A DNA stretch of 64,000 bases from Archilochus colubris (taxonomy: Eukaryota; Chordata; Aves; Apodiformes; Trochilidae). Below the pieces are notes generated by a model. The model had not been told where the DNA came from, made no database searches, and saw nothing but the letters and a program-made list of their open reading frames with translations. The translations under genes and the position numbers were made by a program. The stretch lies in assembly GCA_023079485.1 (NCBI GenBank), contig CM041092.1, positions 514,127 to 578,126 of the forward strand. The letters run 5' to 3'. Of the stretch, positions 12,001 to 22,748 are shown in pieces. Every line of letters starts with the position of its first letter. Positions within the stretch are counted from its first letter, which is position 1.

Positions 12001-14120
12001 GCTTTCCAACCACTAACACTGTCCCTTTGGTACTGACAGACTCTGAGATTTCCACACCAAAATGATTACTGCCTGGAGGTCTGCACTTGTGTCTGCAAAG
12101 TTCAAGAAGAAAGTCCTGCCCATCTCTCTGGCCTTCAAATGGGTAACTCCTCAGGGCTGGCCCTGCTGTGGGTGCCCTCATTTTGCTTTTCTCTGTCTGA
12201 GTTTTACTGCAGAGTGGGTGGAAGGGGTGTGTGGGCTGCAGGTGCTCATTCCCCCCTCGCTCCTGTGTCTCTGCCAGGTGATATCCTCACCAGCATCAAT
12301 GGGGTCAACACTGATGGCTTTTGTCACAAGCAAATTGTAAACTTGATAAAGTCTTCAGGCAACTATTTAAGGTAGGCAGTACCCCCTCAGATGGGTTTTA
12401 GATGAACAGTCTCCCGCTGGAAACCCGGGAAGTGTCTTGTGGTGGTGGTGGCTGTGCCCCCCAGATCCCAGGGGTGCCAACCTCTACCCTTGGGTGCCAA
12501 CATGACTGGTTCTCCACAGGTTAGAGACCATCAACGGGGCAATGTTCCTGCGGAAAATGGAGCTGGAGACCAAACTGCAGCTGCTGAAGGTAACATGGTT
12601 AATTTGTTAATCCTCTGTCCCACAGGGGGGCTGCTGTGGAGCTGCTGCTAGCAGGGCAGGGGGTGTTGGAGGGGCATGGGCACTGCAAGGGCCAGGGCTC
12701 ACCACAGCTGGGACCCCATCACCTGCAGTGAGGGGCTTTTCCTCAAGGCAGCTCCATGCCAAAACCCTCTGCACATGGGTATGGCACTTTAAAAGTGCAT
12801 TAAAATTAACCTGGCTGCAATCAGCCTGGTGCCAGTGCTCCCCATTCCCTGCTCTCTGAAGGGGTGGGTGGGGAGGGCTCCTGGGGGTGGGAGCAGCCGG
12901 GGTGGGGGGGGCCGAGCCCTGAGGCAGCTCTGGTGGTCCCTGCAGCAGCCCCCCCGGTGGGTGGGTGGGCTCAGACCTTTGCTAAACTCCAGGGAAACTG
13001 ACTCGGTAAGGAGAGCCCATCCGCCCATCCTGCGGTGCTTCCCGAGAGTGCCGGTGTCTGCACCGATGTCCCCTGCTCCTGTGACAGCCCGTGCCTGACG
13101 GAACCCCCCCTCTTTCCCTCTCTCTGCCCCCAGCACAGGCTGCAGCAGCGGCGGGGGGAGCTGCGCTCGCTGCTCCTGCGGGAGCGGCACTTGCTGCACG
13201 GTAGGTGCGGGAGGGACCGCAGCGCTGCCCCAGCACAAAACCCAATTCTTTACTCTCGTTTTCATTTCCTTTCTCCCCCCCTCCGTTAATGCAGGCACAG
13301 GGCTGGCCCTGGGAAAGATTTTTTCTCCCGGACTAACGAACCGGGCTGCTGCTGGGCTCCCTCCCGCAGGCTCTTTTGCCTGGGCAGCAGTGGGTGGGGG
13401 TCGCAAAGGTTTTTTTCCCGTTTTTATTTCGGGCTGATCAGGGGAGGGGTTTGTCTGGTTGGGGTTTTAATGACTTGCCCAGCTTTGAGTCTGCATGAGG
13501 GGGGAGGCAGGGGTGGGGAGCGCCCGCGGCCAGTTCACAGAGGGAGGGGAAGGGGCTGCTCCTGCGGGGGGATGACCCTCTCTGTGCCACCCGGGCACGA
13601 GTGTCCCGCTCGCCATCCCTCAGCTGTGACACACACTCCTCGTGGGCTGTTGTTTCCAGGGGAGGTGAAGGATACAGCTATGCAGGACGCGCTGGAGCTG
13701 GAGGAGCCCGGGTTGCTGGAGGGCTGCAGCCCCCCGGGGCCCCTGCGGGTGCAGCCCCGCATCTCCAGCAGCAGCAGCTCCCGCAGCCGGCTCAGCTCCA
13801 TCACCCTGGGCAGCGAGGACAGCTGCTACCAGAGCGGTGCCTTCGAGGACTGGGCGGTGGAGGGCCTGAGCTGCCAGATCAGCCTAGAGGACGACTGCGT
13901 CTTCCCCGGGGAGGGGGACGGTGCCGCCGGGCGCTCCTGCCTGCGGAGGAACCGCAGCATCAGCAGCGGGTCCGCGTCCTCGCTCTGGGAAGGCGGCAGC
14001 TGCAGCAGCAGTTTTGGGACCCTCCCGAGGAAAAGCAGGAGATCCAGCGTGCGAAAGCATCTGTTGAAATTCATCCCGGGCCTCCAGCAGGCACTGGAAG
14101 AGGAGGAAAGTCGGGTGTGA
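9053..14120 (+). CDS. CYTIP: CYTIP, cytohesin-interacting PDZ/coiled-coil adaptor
   Basis: Leukocyte scaffold (also CYBR, CASP, PSCDBP) that binds cytohesin-1, an ARF GEF, and modulates LFA-1 adhesion. Eight coding exons: 9053-9115, 9423-9472, 9748-9802, 12040-12142, 12278-12371, 12520-12589, 13134-13200 and 13660-14120. Junction phases all agree and give 320 residues. Order of parts: a short basic N-terminus (LPRGRRQ); a Ser-rich segment; a PDZ domain at about residues 38-130 with FGFEI as the carboxylate-binding loop, then ESPAHL and NGVNTDGF; a Leu/Arg-rich helical segment (LRSLLLRERHLLHG); and a Ser-rich tail ending in GTLPRKSRRSSVRK and FIPGL. The start is the first in-frame ATG and fits the family just before RIQ. 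It makes the protein about 38 residues shorter than human (359), so a further 5' exon is possible. The tail ends in S-R-V, a class I PDZ-ligand pattern. TAMALIN is the paralogue, but the ERMN/ACVR1C context and the sequence favour CYTIP. Confidence 0.93.
9803..12039 (+). other. CYTIP: CYTIP intron 3
   Basis: A 2.2 kb intron splitting the PDZ domain, with donor GTAAGG and acceptor TGACAG. I recognise no repeat family in it. Short open frames are present but none has coding character. Confidence 0.8.
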
Positions 14121-14482
14121 CATTGCAGGTGTCCTTGCTGTCGGGCTCTGCCACCGCCCTCTGGTACCGAAGGCAGCAGCTCTCCGAGAGCACGTGGTGA
14201 GTGAAACGTGGTGGCACTGCACTTTTCCTCTCCTCAAACAACCTTACAACAGGACTGATGGCATTTAAAATACTCTGGGTTTTTAAATTATTTTAATTTT
14301 TAATCAGAGCACACTGTGGACCTCCTCATTAACGTGAAAAATGACTGACTCTGAGACGTGAAGAACATTTGTAGAACTTCCCCAGCATACTTCATTGCTA
14401 ATAACAATTTTTAATTGAATGCAAACTGACTTTTTAGCTATTTATTTCCTGTTACCAAAGTCAATATCTTCCAAAGGTCTTT

Positions 14483-14488
14483 AATAAA
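14483..14488 (+). terminator. Candidate polyadenylation signal AATAAA for CYTIP
   Basis: AATAAA in an AT-rich context about 365 bases after the CYTIP stop. It is followed within about 100 bases by repeat-derived sequence, which fits the transcript end. Confidence 0.55.
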
Positions 14489-14574
14489 GCAAGTGCTTCT
14501 ACTGAGAGCACTTCTGCATTCTGGCCAGCCGCCATATAAGCCTGCAATAACCTGGTGTATCAGCTGTGATCCGG

Positions 14575-14670
14575 CCATGGAATCACAGAATTGTTCAGAT
14601 TGTTCAGAAGGGACCTTTAAGATCCTCCAGTCCGACCATTAACCCATATTCCTGAGAGCATCTCTGCTGG
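14575..14670 (-). mobile_element. CR1-type LINE 3' tail fragment
   Basis: Read on the minus strand it has the usual CR1 3'-end wording, with GGTCCCTT-type sequence followed by an ATTCTGTGATTCC end. It is heavily 5'-truncated, as CR1 copies usually are. It lies just past the CYTIP polyadenylation signal. Confidence 0.6.
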
Positions 14671-15128
14671 TAGCCATTATCCCATGTCTTGCCAGATGGG
14701 CCTTATCCCAGGGGGTCTGGAGCAGAAAGGACCCTCCTGAGGACCCCCCCAGCCCTTGCCCCCTCTGCTGAGCCAGCACAGGGGAAGCTGGTGACGGCAG
14801 GTGACACCCTGGGGACCCCCTCAGAGGTCTGTGCTGGGGACCTCTGTGGCCCCAGGGGTGGCAGAAGATCCCCTTGTCAGGAGGGTCATTGGCTGTTCAC
14901 CTCTCCAGGCAGTGAGATGAACTTGGTAGCTGAGTGATTTGGTACTTATCGGCTTAAATGTGAAGGGAAAAAAGTTTTGATTTCTTCTCAGGCAATGCAG
15001 AATTAGGCTGTCCCTTCATCCCAAGTGACCCAATTGTGTTTTTCAAATCCAACAGCAAGAATTTTCAGTGTAACTGAAATGCCTGATGTGACTCATAAAT
15101 GGGGGCAGACAGTTGTTTACCACTCAGG

Positions 15129-15153
15129 TGCTGCTGCTGCTGCTGCTGCTGCA
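15129..15153. repeat. (CTG)n microsatellite, about 8 units
   Basis: Perfect CTG/CAG trinucleotide run in intergenic DNA between CYTIP and ERMN. Confidence 0.85.
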
Positions 15154-18100
15154 GGATTTCCTGTTCTTCTCAGAAACCTCAGACTCAATGCAGTAGCTTC
15201 CCTCAGAGATGAAAACCCAAATAAAAACAACCTGTTCCCAATACTTTTCTAATTAATGACTGTTGCTGAGCCAGTAGGATCTGTGCCAGTGTCTGTCATG
15301 TCTCTTAAATGGATTGAGTAGATGTTACTGCAGCAAGTGTCCAGGAGAGCTGAAGGGTGGTCAGAAGAGCAGCTCACCAGGGATTTACACATGGGAATGA
15401 TGTGTGGGCCATGCTGCTGAGCACAACACTCAATTATTTTCATCTGGACAAGCTGGAGTTAAGGGCAGATACATGGGTGCCCAGCAGTGACTGTGGACAC
15501 AGACCTGGTGAGGATTGTCTTCTTGTTCCAAAGAGAACAAAGAGCTCCAGCACTCAGAAAGGGACCTTAAACTCAGTCAGATTTTGCAGTCAGGACAGTG
15601 ACAGAGGTGGGGCTGGACAGGGTGCCTTGGCCACAGCCCACATCCTCTACCATGTTTTATAGAGGGGGAAAAGGTATTTTAAACACTGTATGGACTCTAC
15701 TGTGTCTCTGGTGGAAATTAATGCAGTTTTGTGATCCAAAGCAGCGATTCCTTGTGGCACAGAAAGTTGATTTGACATACTTTGGGAGACAGGTGCTTGC
15801 TTTTAGTTTGGAGAGGCTGGCTGAGCCTGGACAAGTTTAAGGTAGGCCTTAAAACAAAACAAACCAACCCCAAAATAAACAATGCTCCTCCAGTGGGGGT
15901 GGGAGCATGCTCTGGTTGCTACCAGAGGACATCAGACGTTCAGAGCAGTGTCAAAACCAGGATGTGGGCTACAGGCAGGTGCTGTGGTGTGGGGACCAGC
16001 GTGCCCCAGGGGAGACCTGAGGGCTCTCCTAATGTGTCCTTTCTGCTTGCAGAGGGTGGCCCGGGGCTGACCCTGGCAGGAGGAGGGTGGGTGATGCTCT
16101 GGGGGATGCTGTTGTTAGCAGGCTGGGGCTCCCAGCGAGGGGTGCCCAAGGGCTCTGGACCTGTAGGATCACTGAAGGGTTTGCTTGATTGCCTCATGGC
16201 CCGGGGGTCACCTTTTCTTGTTGCTTTGTTCTGCTGTGCTCAGTGGTTCCTTCACCCACCACTTCTCTGTGCACTCCCCAGGGGTGGCTGTGGTGCTGCC
16301 TCTCCCCCTCAGCCCCGCTCTGCTGCTTTCTCACCCCACATTTCCTTTCTGGTGCAGCTCCTTCAGAGGCTCTGCTGTGCAGCAGCTGGGGACACAAAGC
16401 TCTCCGAGCACTGAAGAGAAAATCATGAAACGCCGTTATTGTGGGTGGCCCTGCCCCTGCCAGGCGAGGCCATGGATACAGCTGAGGATGTCTTTCGGTG
16501 CTGCACACCCCTGCCTGGCACTGCTGTCTGCATAAAGCCGTGGCTGTGCTGGGCTGTGCTCCCGAGAGCTCCAGTAAAGCCAGCTGGCTGCGGTGGCTCT
16601 GCTGCCATCGGCAGTGCCGGGCTGGTGGCACCGCTGGGGACAGGGCTGGCAGTGTCCGGGGCTGCTGGGGGCTGTGCTGGGCATGCTCTGCTCCTGGCAG
16701 CAGCCCCAGCCTCAGCTCCTTCCAGAACAGGCTTTCTCTTTTTCCTAAGAGCTTCCAGAGGCAGAAACCAGACCACCCCAGGTTGGTGCAAACGCAATGT
16801 TTTCCCAGCCCTGAGAGGTGGTTTTGCCCCTCTGTGCCCTGCTGCCTGAAGTGGGTGAACTCTCAACCACCTTTCCTTTTTCCCCAGCCCAACTCTGAAT
16901 TCTGCCTGCTTGAAAATCCCCTCGGGGACGCTGCAGCATCCCTGCGGCTCCCAGGTTCAGTTCCCGGCGTGACCCGGCGGTGACAGATGGCCCTAGGGCC
17001 AGCCTGGGGAGAACAACCTGTGCAGGAAAATACCTTCGAGCACCCGGGAGCTGCTCTCCTCTCACCAGCCATCCCTCCGGGCTCCTTGCCCAGGGTTTGC
17101 CAGCAGGAAAGCAGCAGCTTTTGAAAACACAACTCTGTCCAAATTGGGATGGTTCTACAAGTGCCCATGGCTTGTCAGTAGCGTGTTCTCACTGCCATCC
17201 CTCTGGCACGGATCCTGCTCCTGCAAACCCCTGCAAACAGGACCTGCCACGGCCACCGCTCCCTCTTTGTGCAGTGACTGAACCACTGTGGCTCTCATGA
17301 TCCACCTCACCGACTTCCACATCCCTGCTGTGCCCCAGTGTCTCTGGCATCCCAGGTGCAGTTTCAGGACAGCTCTAACGGGGGTTTCCTACTGCAGAGG
17401 TCCCGCTGGAAGCGGCTCATCTTGGGTTAGTGCAAACCCTGCTCCACCAGCCTGGGAGAATGTGAGTTGTCGGGAATTGGTCATGCAACCAATAGGTGGC
17501 ACCAGGAATTGTCTGAACATGTTTCAGTGTGATTTTGGAACCAAGAAATCAGGTGGGCGGGGAGGTGGTCTTGTCCCCCGTCCCTGTCCCCATGGTAGCA
17601 GGCACAGCTCAGCAGGGCTCCCCTGGTTTGGAGGGTTGCTAATGTGAAGCCTGGGTGGGAGTTTGCCCCTCACCTCTACACCAAGAGAAACCCTGGGGAC
17701 AGGAGCTGTCAAACAGGGAATCACCTGAAGGGTCCCTTTGGATTATCTGGGGGATAACTTGGCAAGAGCAGGAGGTGACCTTGCCCTCGCCAGCCGTCAG
17801 CCTGGGATGGGCAGCAGCCTCTCCTCCTGAGGGCACCTACAGCTGAGTGGTGTCAGCTTGCTTTCCAGCCTCATGATCTGTTTGTCTTTCACCATCCTTT
17901 TCCAGGGAAAGGTTGATTTTATAAATAATTTTAAATCAAATTCATTTTCATAACATCGATGAAAAGTTTTTACTTTTAATGATGCAAGTTCACAGGTGAA
18001 CAAAACCAGTGGAAAGGCTTTGGGTCTATTTCTAATTAAGAAATTCTAATTTTGTCTGAATTCAACAAGAGAATCTCCAAATCCTAAAGCCCAAAGATGT

Positions 18101-18555
18101 CAAAAATGTTGTATTTTGTGGGCACAAAAAGTCATTCACAGCAAGAGATTATATTCTTACATAAACCTGGCTTTGGGCTCCAGGGTTTAGATGAGTTCAG
18201 CTATGGTCAGAAAATGCTGCTGGGCTGCTTGGGTGAGCCTCCTGCTTCCTCCTGTAAAACCTTCCCCTCTTGATCCTGTTCACTCTAGGTCTGGCTAGTA
18301 ATTACTGATGGAAGTGCTAATTGTATCCATGGCCTCTTTTATGCTCCTTTAAAGAGAGTTTCTACTGCTGCTCTTGCAGGAGGAGGTTGTGCTGGGGATG
18401 TCCCATGAGGGGCCAGCAGGCTTGGCCTCAGGGAACTTGTCACCTGTCACATCTCAGTGGATCTGACTTGTGCTCTGGGTTGCATCTTCCAGCTCTGCTC
18501 CCTGAGGGCCAAGCCCTGGAGATGCCTTTCACCGAGCAACCTGCTCTTGGTTAGC

Positions 18556-18690
18556 TGCTTTAGAGGGGGGCTGGCTGGGCTAGACAAGCTCCAGAGGTCC
18601 CTTCCAGCTCCCTTCCTTCTGGGCTGCTGGGATGTTTGGATGTTGGGGTGCTGGAATGCTGGGATGCTGGGATGTGCAGATGCTTGTCTC
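18556..18690 (+). repeat. CR1-like tail fragment followed by a short ATG/CTG-type tandem repeat
   Basis: At 18556-18612 the sequence reads like a CR1 3' end (GGTCCCTTCCAGCTCC). It is followed by degenerate 8-11-base units of the form GGATGCTG to about 18690. The repeat may have grown from the CR1 terminal octamer; this is inference. Confidence 0.4.
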
Positions 18691-18941
18691 CACCAGGACA
18701 TGGACGCTGTGTGTCTGGGTGGAAGCTGTGTAGCACAGAGCGTGGGCCCTCCCACCCAGCCCCTTGGTTCCCTGACAAGTGCAGAATGTGCCCATTGTCT
18801 GCCCGGCAGCACGGGGAGGTTCATGGCACACGAACCCACCGGGAATGTTAAGCGGGTTAGGTGGCAGGGTGCTGGGGAAGGTGGTCACCCTCTGGGGATT
18901 AGGGGCAGGAACAATCGGTGTCCCTGTGAGCAGGCAGGGAC

Positions 18942-18956
18942 ACAAAGAGCCATTGT
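18942..18956. promoter_or_regulatory. Inverted SOX-type dimer site upstream of ERMN
   Basis: ACAAAG at 18942-18947 and CATTGT at 18951-18956 face each other across a 3-base spacer, 377 bases before the ERMN start codon. SoxE factors (SOX8/9/10) are known to bind such paired inverted half-sites as dimers, and SOX10 drives oligodendrocyte genes. Function here is inferred from sequence and context only. Confidence 0.4.
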
Positions 18957-19332
18957 GCCCAGGGGACAACATCACTGTTTGTTACCGCGGGGCTGACACG
19001 CTGAAAGATCCGCTCTCCACGCCAGCACAAAAGCTTCCTTGCCTCAGATTGTTTGTTTATGTAAATTAAAATGGTGAATTTAATTATGCAACGGGCCGAG
19101 CCCCAGCAACAAGCGAGGTGCTGATTGGGTCACCCCGTGGCCAGAGCCGGCAGGCAAGCCCTTGGCACATCTGATGGTGCCACCAGGGACCCGCTCGGCT
19201 GCAGGGGAGACGCTGTGACCGAGCAGGGCAGCAGGATCTGGGGGCAGGGGGTGAGGAGCGGCGCTCCCCACCCCGGGGTGCAGGACCGAGGCCCTGCTGA
19301 GCACAGCCTGGCTGGTGGGCAGGGCACACAGC

Positions 19333-22120
19333 ATGACAGAAGTCCCAGCAGGATCCACCATGCCCGAGTGCAACGGGAGCATCCCCCCGGAGAAGGGCCC
19401 GCACCAGGTCGTCGGTGTCATCGATGAAATAACAAAATCTGTTGAGACAGTGCCTTATGTGAATGCAGAAACCAGCCCTGAGCCTCCACCTGGGAAAGAA
19501 AATCAGGAGGAAAATAGAAATTCGTTGGCAGAGGATGTAACACGTGGGGATTTTGTTGCCGAGAAGCAATGCGAAGGTAACGTGCAAGGCTGCCTCTGTG
19601 TGTGTGTTTGGGAAGCAGAGCTCTGTTTTGTGTATGGCCTTGGGAACAGCAGGAGGGACTGTGACATTAGGCAGAGTTTCCAGCCTCTGGTAGTTTTAAC
19701 AGTAGCTCAGAGTAATTCAGAGTTTAGGGACAGGTTAGAACTAATGGTTACAGAGGAGCCGATGGAAAGTGTCTGAGTAAAGAAAGGGGAATTTTCAGTC
19801 TGCTCTGAAAAATCTGCCGCCAGGCTGCGACCTGGTTACCCTCACTAACTGCTCGATTGCCCATTCCTTGTGCTTTGTATTTCCTAAAGAAAAGCCAGAG
19901 GGAAGCGATGGGACACTACAGCCAGGGCCAGCTGCTGCCCAGGACACGGGGACCGACGGACAGGAATCGGAGGGAGGTAATGGATGATGCTGTGTGATGT
20001 GAGGTTTCCCCAGAGCATGGTGATGAGTAGCCCTCAAGGGCTGGTTATTATTAATTTTATAAAATTCAGTCAGACCCTTATATTCTGGAGAGCAGTGGCT
20101 CGTTTCTCAGCAGCAGAGATGCCACCTCTTAGCAAACACAATTGGTATTTTTCTTCCTGAGGTTTGTGTGTGCCCATTGCCGTGGGCAAGTTAAAATGTG
20201 GTGAATATATGCACACACAGACAAAAATATTCAATTAAGCTGTGTAAAATGCAGCTCCTCCTCCCTAAAGCAGGAGTATTTTATTATTTCTAAAGGGGGG
20301 AGCTATGTCTCTCCATGGGTGGGCTTTTGCTTGTCGTGTTACTGCCCTCCCACAGGCTTTTGCCTGGCTGGTTTTGGACAAGGGATGGCTGAGCTGTAGG
20401 CTAGTGATGTTCCCCCCAGTTAAGGGGATGATGTTCCCAGTCTGGTGAAGAGCTGGCAGCTCTGCCCCTCTCCCCAGCAACCTGCTGCTGTGGTGCTGGA
20501 CCCCTCCTGCCATTTACACACCACCAGGAAGCAGCAAGTTGGCATTTTCTATATGTCAGCTGCCCCATAAATATGAGACCCCTCCTTGGAGAAGAGCAAA
20601 TTAACAACTCAGAGTAGCCATTGTGGCACTGGCAAAGCTGGTGCTGGTGAATGTAGCTCTAAAAGATGTATGGGCCATGCCTTATGAACAGAAACTGTAA
20701 AAGGAGAAAAAAAAATGAACCTTTGTCATAGGCAAAATAATATTTCATAGCAGGTGCAGAGGCTGCAAGGAGGTGAATCATGCTGGAGGCTTTCCCACTT
20801 AGAGCTGACATCCATATTCCAGCTGTGTTGCTTTATGAGTGCACAATAAAACCTATTAAACGATCTCGCACAGCCCCCTGCTCCCCCCCACCCCAGCCAC
20901 AAGCACTTTATCTCTAAATTGCAGGCAGCTTTTTAGTGCCCAACCAATTTACTCTAATTAATACTCAGGACCCCACAGGCAAAATGTTGAATAGGCCATT
21001 TGTTGGATACTGAAGCATCATTGGAGGCAGCAGGACACAGAGGAGATGGCCATCTCAGCCTGGTTGGCCACCTCTGATGGAGGGATAGGTCCCAGGAGGG
21101 CTCTGCCAGGTCCTGCTGTATCCCAGCCCCAAGGAGATGAGACCCTGTGGCCCCATGGCAGGGTCAGCAGGTTTGAGCCCCAGGAGACAGGCAGGGAGCT
21201 CTGGGAAAGTGTCTGGGACAGGTGCTGTGCAGGGCTCTGCCATGGGGTGTTCCCCAGCTGTGGTGGGGAGGGCAGGAGCAGAGCTGTGGGTGCAGGAGGC
21301 ATGGTGCCTCTCCTTGGGCTGGGCCCCTGGCACCAGTGTCCCGTCTCCTGGTACCCAAGGGCAGTGGGAGGGTTCTGTAGGGAAGGGGCTGCAAAAGGGA
21401 TGGGCAGTGACAACCACCAAGGCAGTTGAATCAGAGAGTCCCAAAATGGGTTTGGGTTGGAGGGATCCAAAAGCTTATCAAGACCCACCCACCCACCAGC
21501 TGGAAACTCCCCCTCCTTGTCCCATCCCTCCATGCCCCTGTCCAAAGTCCCTCCCCTGCTTTCCTGGAGCCCCTCAGGCAGGTGTCCCTAAGGAATGAGT
21601 TTGGGATGTTGGGAGCCTTTCTAAAGCATTTGGTATCTAGGGCTGGGGCTAGTGGCAGGAGCTGGTGCAGGGCAGGCAGGATGGGTGCTGTCCCCATCCT
21701 CATCCATCCCTCTGTGTTGCTGCAGGGCTGGGCAGGGCTGTGGGCAGTGGGCAGCCAGAGCCAGGGGCAGCCGAGACCCCCACGTCTGACAGCACAGGTG
21801 ATGCCCAGGAGGAGGCAGAGGATGATGATGATGATGAGGAGGACACTGAAGAGGATGAAGTTCAGGTGATCGAAATGAAGAAGGAGAACAGCGAGGCGTC
21901 CCACCTAAAGCAGCAAGACAGCAGCAAGGAGGCATCTTCCCCCACCAGCCCCGGCTGTGACACCCAGCCTGAGAAACCCGGGGAGCTGCCCAGCCTGGGG
22001 AAAAAGAATGATATCTCCAGACACAGCTATTCCCGATACAACACAATCTCCTACAGGAGGATCAGGAAAGGAAACACCAAACAGCGGATCGACGAGTTCG
22101 AGTCCATGATGCACCTATGA
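19333..22120 (+). CDS. ERMN: ERMN, ermin (juxtanodin), ERM-like actin-binding protein
   Basis: Cytoskeletal protein of myelinating oligodendrocytes that binds F-actin through a C-terminal ERM-like motif. Three coding exons: 19333-19576, 19890-19976 and 21726-22120. Both junctions are phase 1 with consensus donors (GTAACG, GTAATG), giving 241 residues against about 284 in human. The N-terminus MTEVPAG...ECNG...PPE matches the family start, which fixes the ATG at 19333. The middle is diverged and shorter. Exon 3 carries an acidic tract ([13 protein letters not shown]) followed by VQVIEMKK. The C-terminus is strongly conserved: [19 protein letters not shown], then [18 protein letters not shown], the actin-binding segment. 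No signal peptide or membrane segment is visible, so it should be cytosolic. It is convergent with GALNT5. Confidence 0.95.
19977..21725 (+). other. ERMN: ERMN intron 2 (with a CR1 fragment)
   Basis: This intron runs from the exon 2 donor to the acceptor at 21724-21725. It contains AT-rich unique sequence at about 20040-20290 and 20640-21000, and a minus-strand CR1-like tail at about 21428-21585. I find no additional exon here. Ermin's size difference from human reflects the shorter middle section rather than an evident missed exon, but one cannot be excluded. Confidence 0.7.
21428..21585 (-). mobile_element. CR1-type LINE tail fragment in ERMN intron 2
   Basis: The plus strand contains wording such as CCATCCCTCCATGCCCCTGT and CTTTCCTGGAGCCCCTCAGG. 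The same wording recurs in the CR1 copies at 46.7, 61.4 and 63.7 kb, placing this copy in the same subfamily. Confidence 0.6.
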
Positions 22121-22321
22121 ACTGAGCTGCACAAGGGTGTCACCAGCCCAGCCTTCACTCTGGTTTTGTTTTTCTTTTTTTGTCCCCTCTCTCCAAGACG
22201 TGTCTCTTCACACAACACGGGGGCACTGCTTTCTTCCCTGTTTTTGTATGATTTCGTAATTCACTGTGGAAATTTAACACCTTTGCTTTGGCAGCGGGCA
22301 GAGGCACCCATAGCACAGGAG

Positions 22322-22327
22322 AATAAA
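22322..22327 (+). terminator. Candidate polyadenylation signal AATAAA for ERMN
   Basis: AATAAA about 200 bases after the ERMN stop. A second AATAAA near 22517 is an alternative. Confidence 0.5.
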
Positions 22328-22722
22328 TAATCAGTTTGCTAAAGATAATGCTACTTGGCTTACAGTTTATCCTCGCATTTTTCTATCCAACTTCTGTGAC
22401 CATATTCAAACAACAGGATGTCTTGAAGGGGCTGGGGCTGCTGGCACCAGGTGACCCCATGCTGTCAGCCCTGCTGGTCATGAGCTGGCAGGGACACTGC
22501 CTGGAGCAGTGTGAGCAATAAAGGCCAGGGCTGTTTGTATGGCATTTGTGGGCAGCTGTGCAGGGATGAGCAATGAGGAGAGGGCACTGAGGACCCTCTC
22601 AGGATGTGGCACCAGGTCCTGGTGCCATCTCCAGTGCCACAGTCAGGCCTGGAGGGCAGCGGAGGCACCCGGCATGGCACAAGCCTGGCAGATGAGTTCA
22701 GGTGCAAAATCTTAAAGCTGTC

Positions 22723-22748
22723 TTTTTTTTTTTTTTTTTTTTTTTTTT
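22723..22748. repeat. Poly(T) run, 26 bases
   Basis: Uninterrupted T homopolymer downstream of ERMN. Confidence 0.9.

Larger units (their letters stand above)
14121..18940. other. CYTIP 3' UTR and intergenic region up to the ERMN upstream area
   Basis: No exon can be supported. Contents are the CYTIP 3' UTR (to about 14500), a CR1 tail, a (CTG)n run at about 15129-15153, GC-rich stretches at 15.9-16.9 kb with long but unconvincing open frames, an AT-rich block at about 17870-18160, and a CR1-like tail with a short GGATGCT-type repeat at about 18556-18690. Confidence 0.5.
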
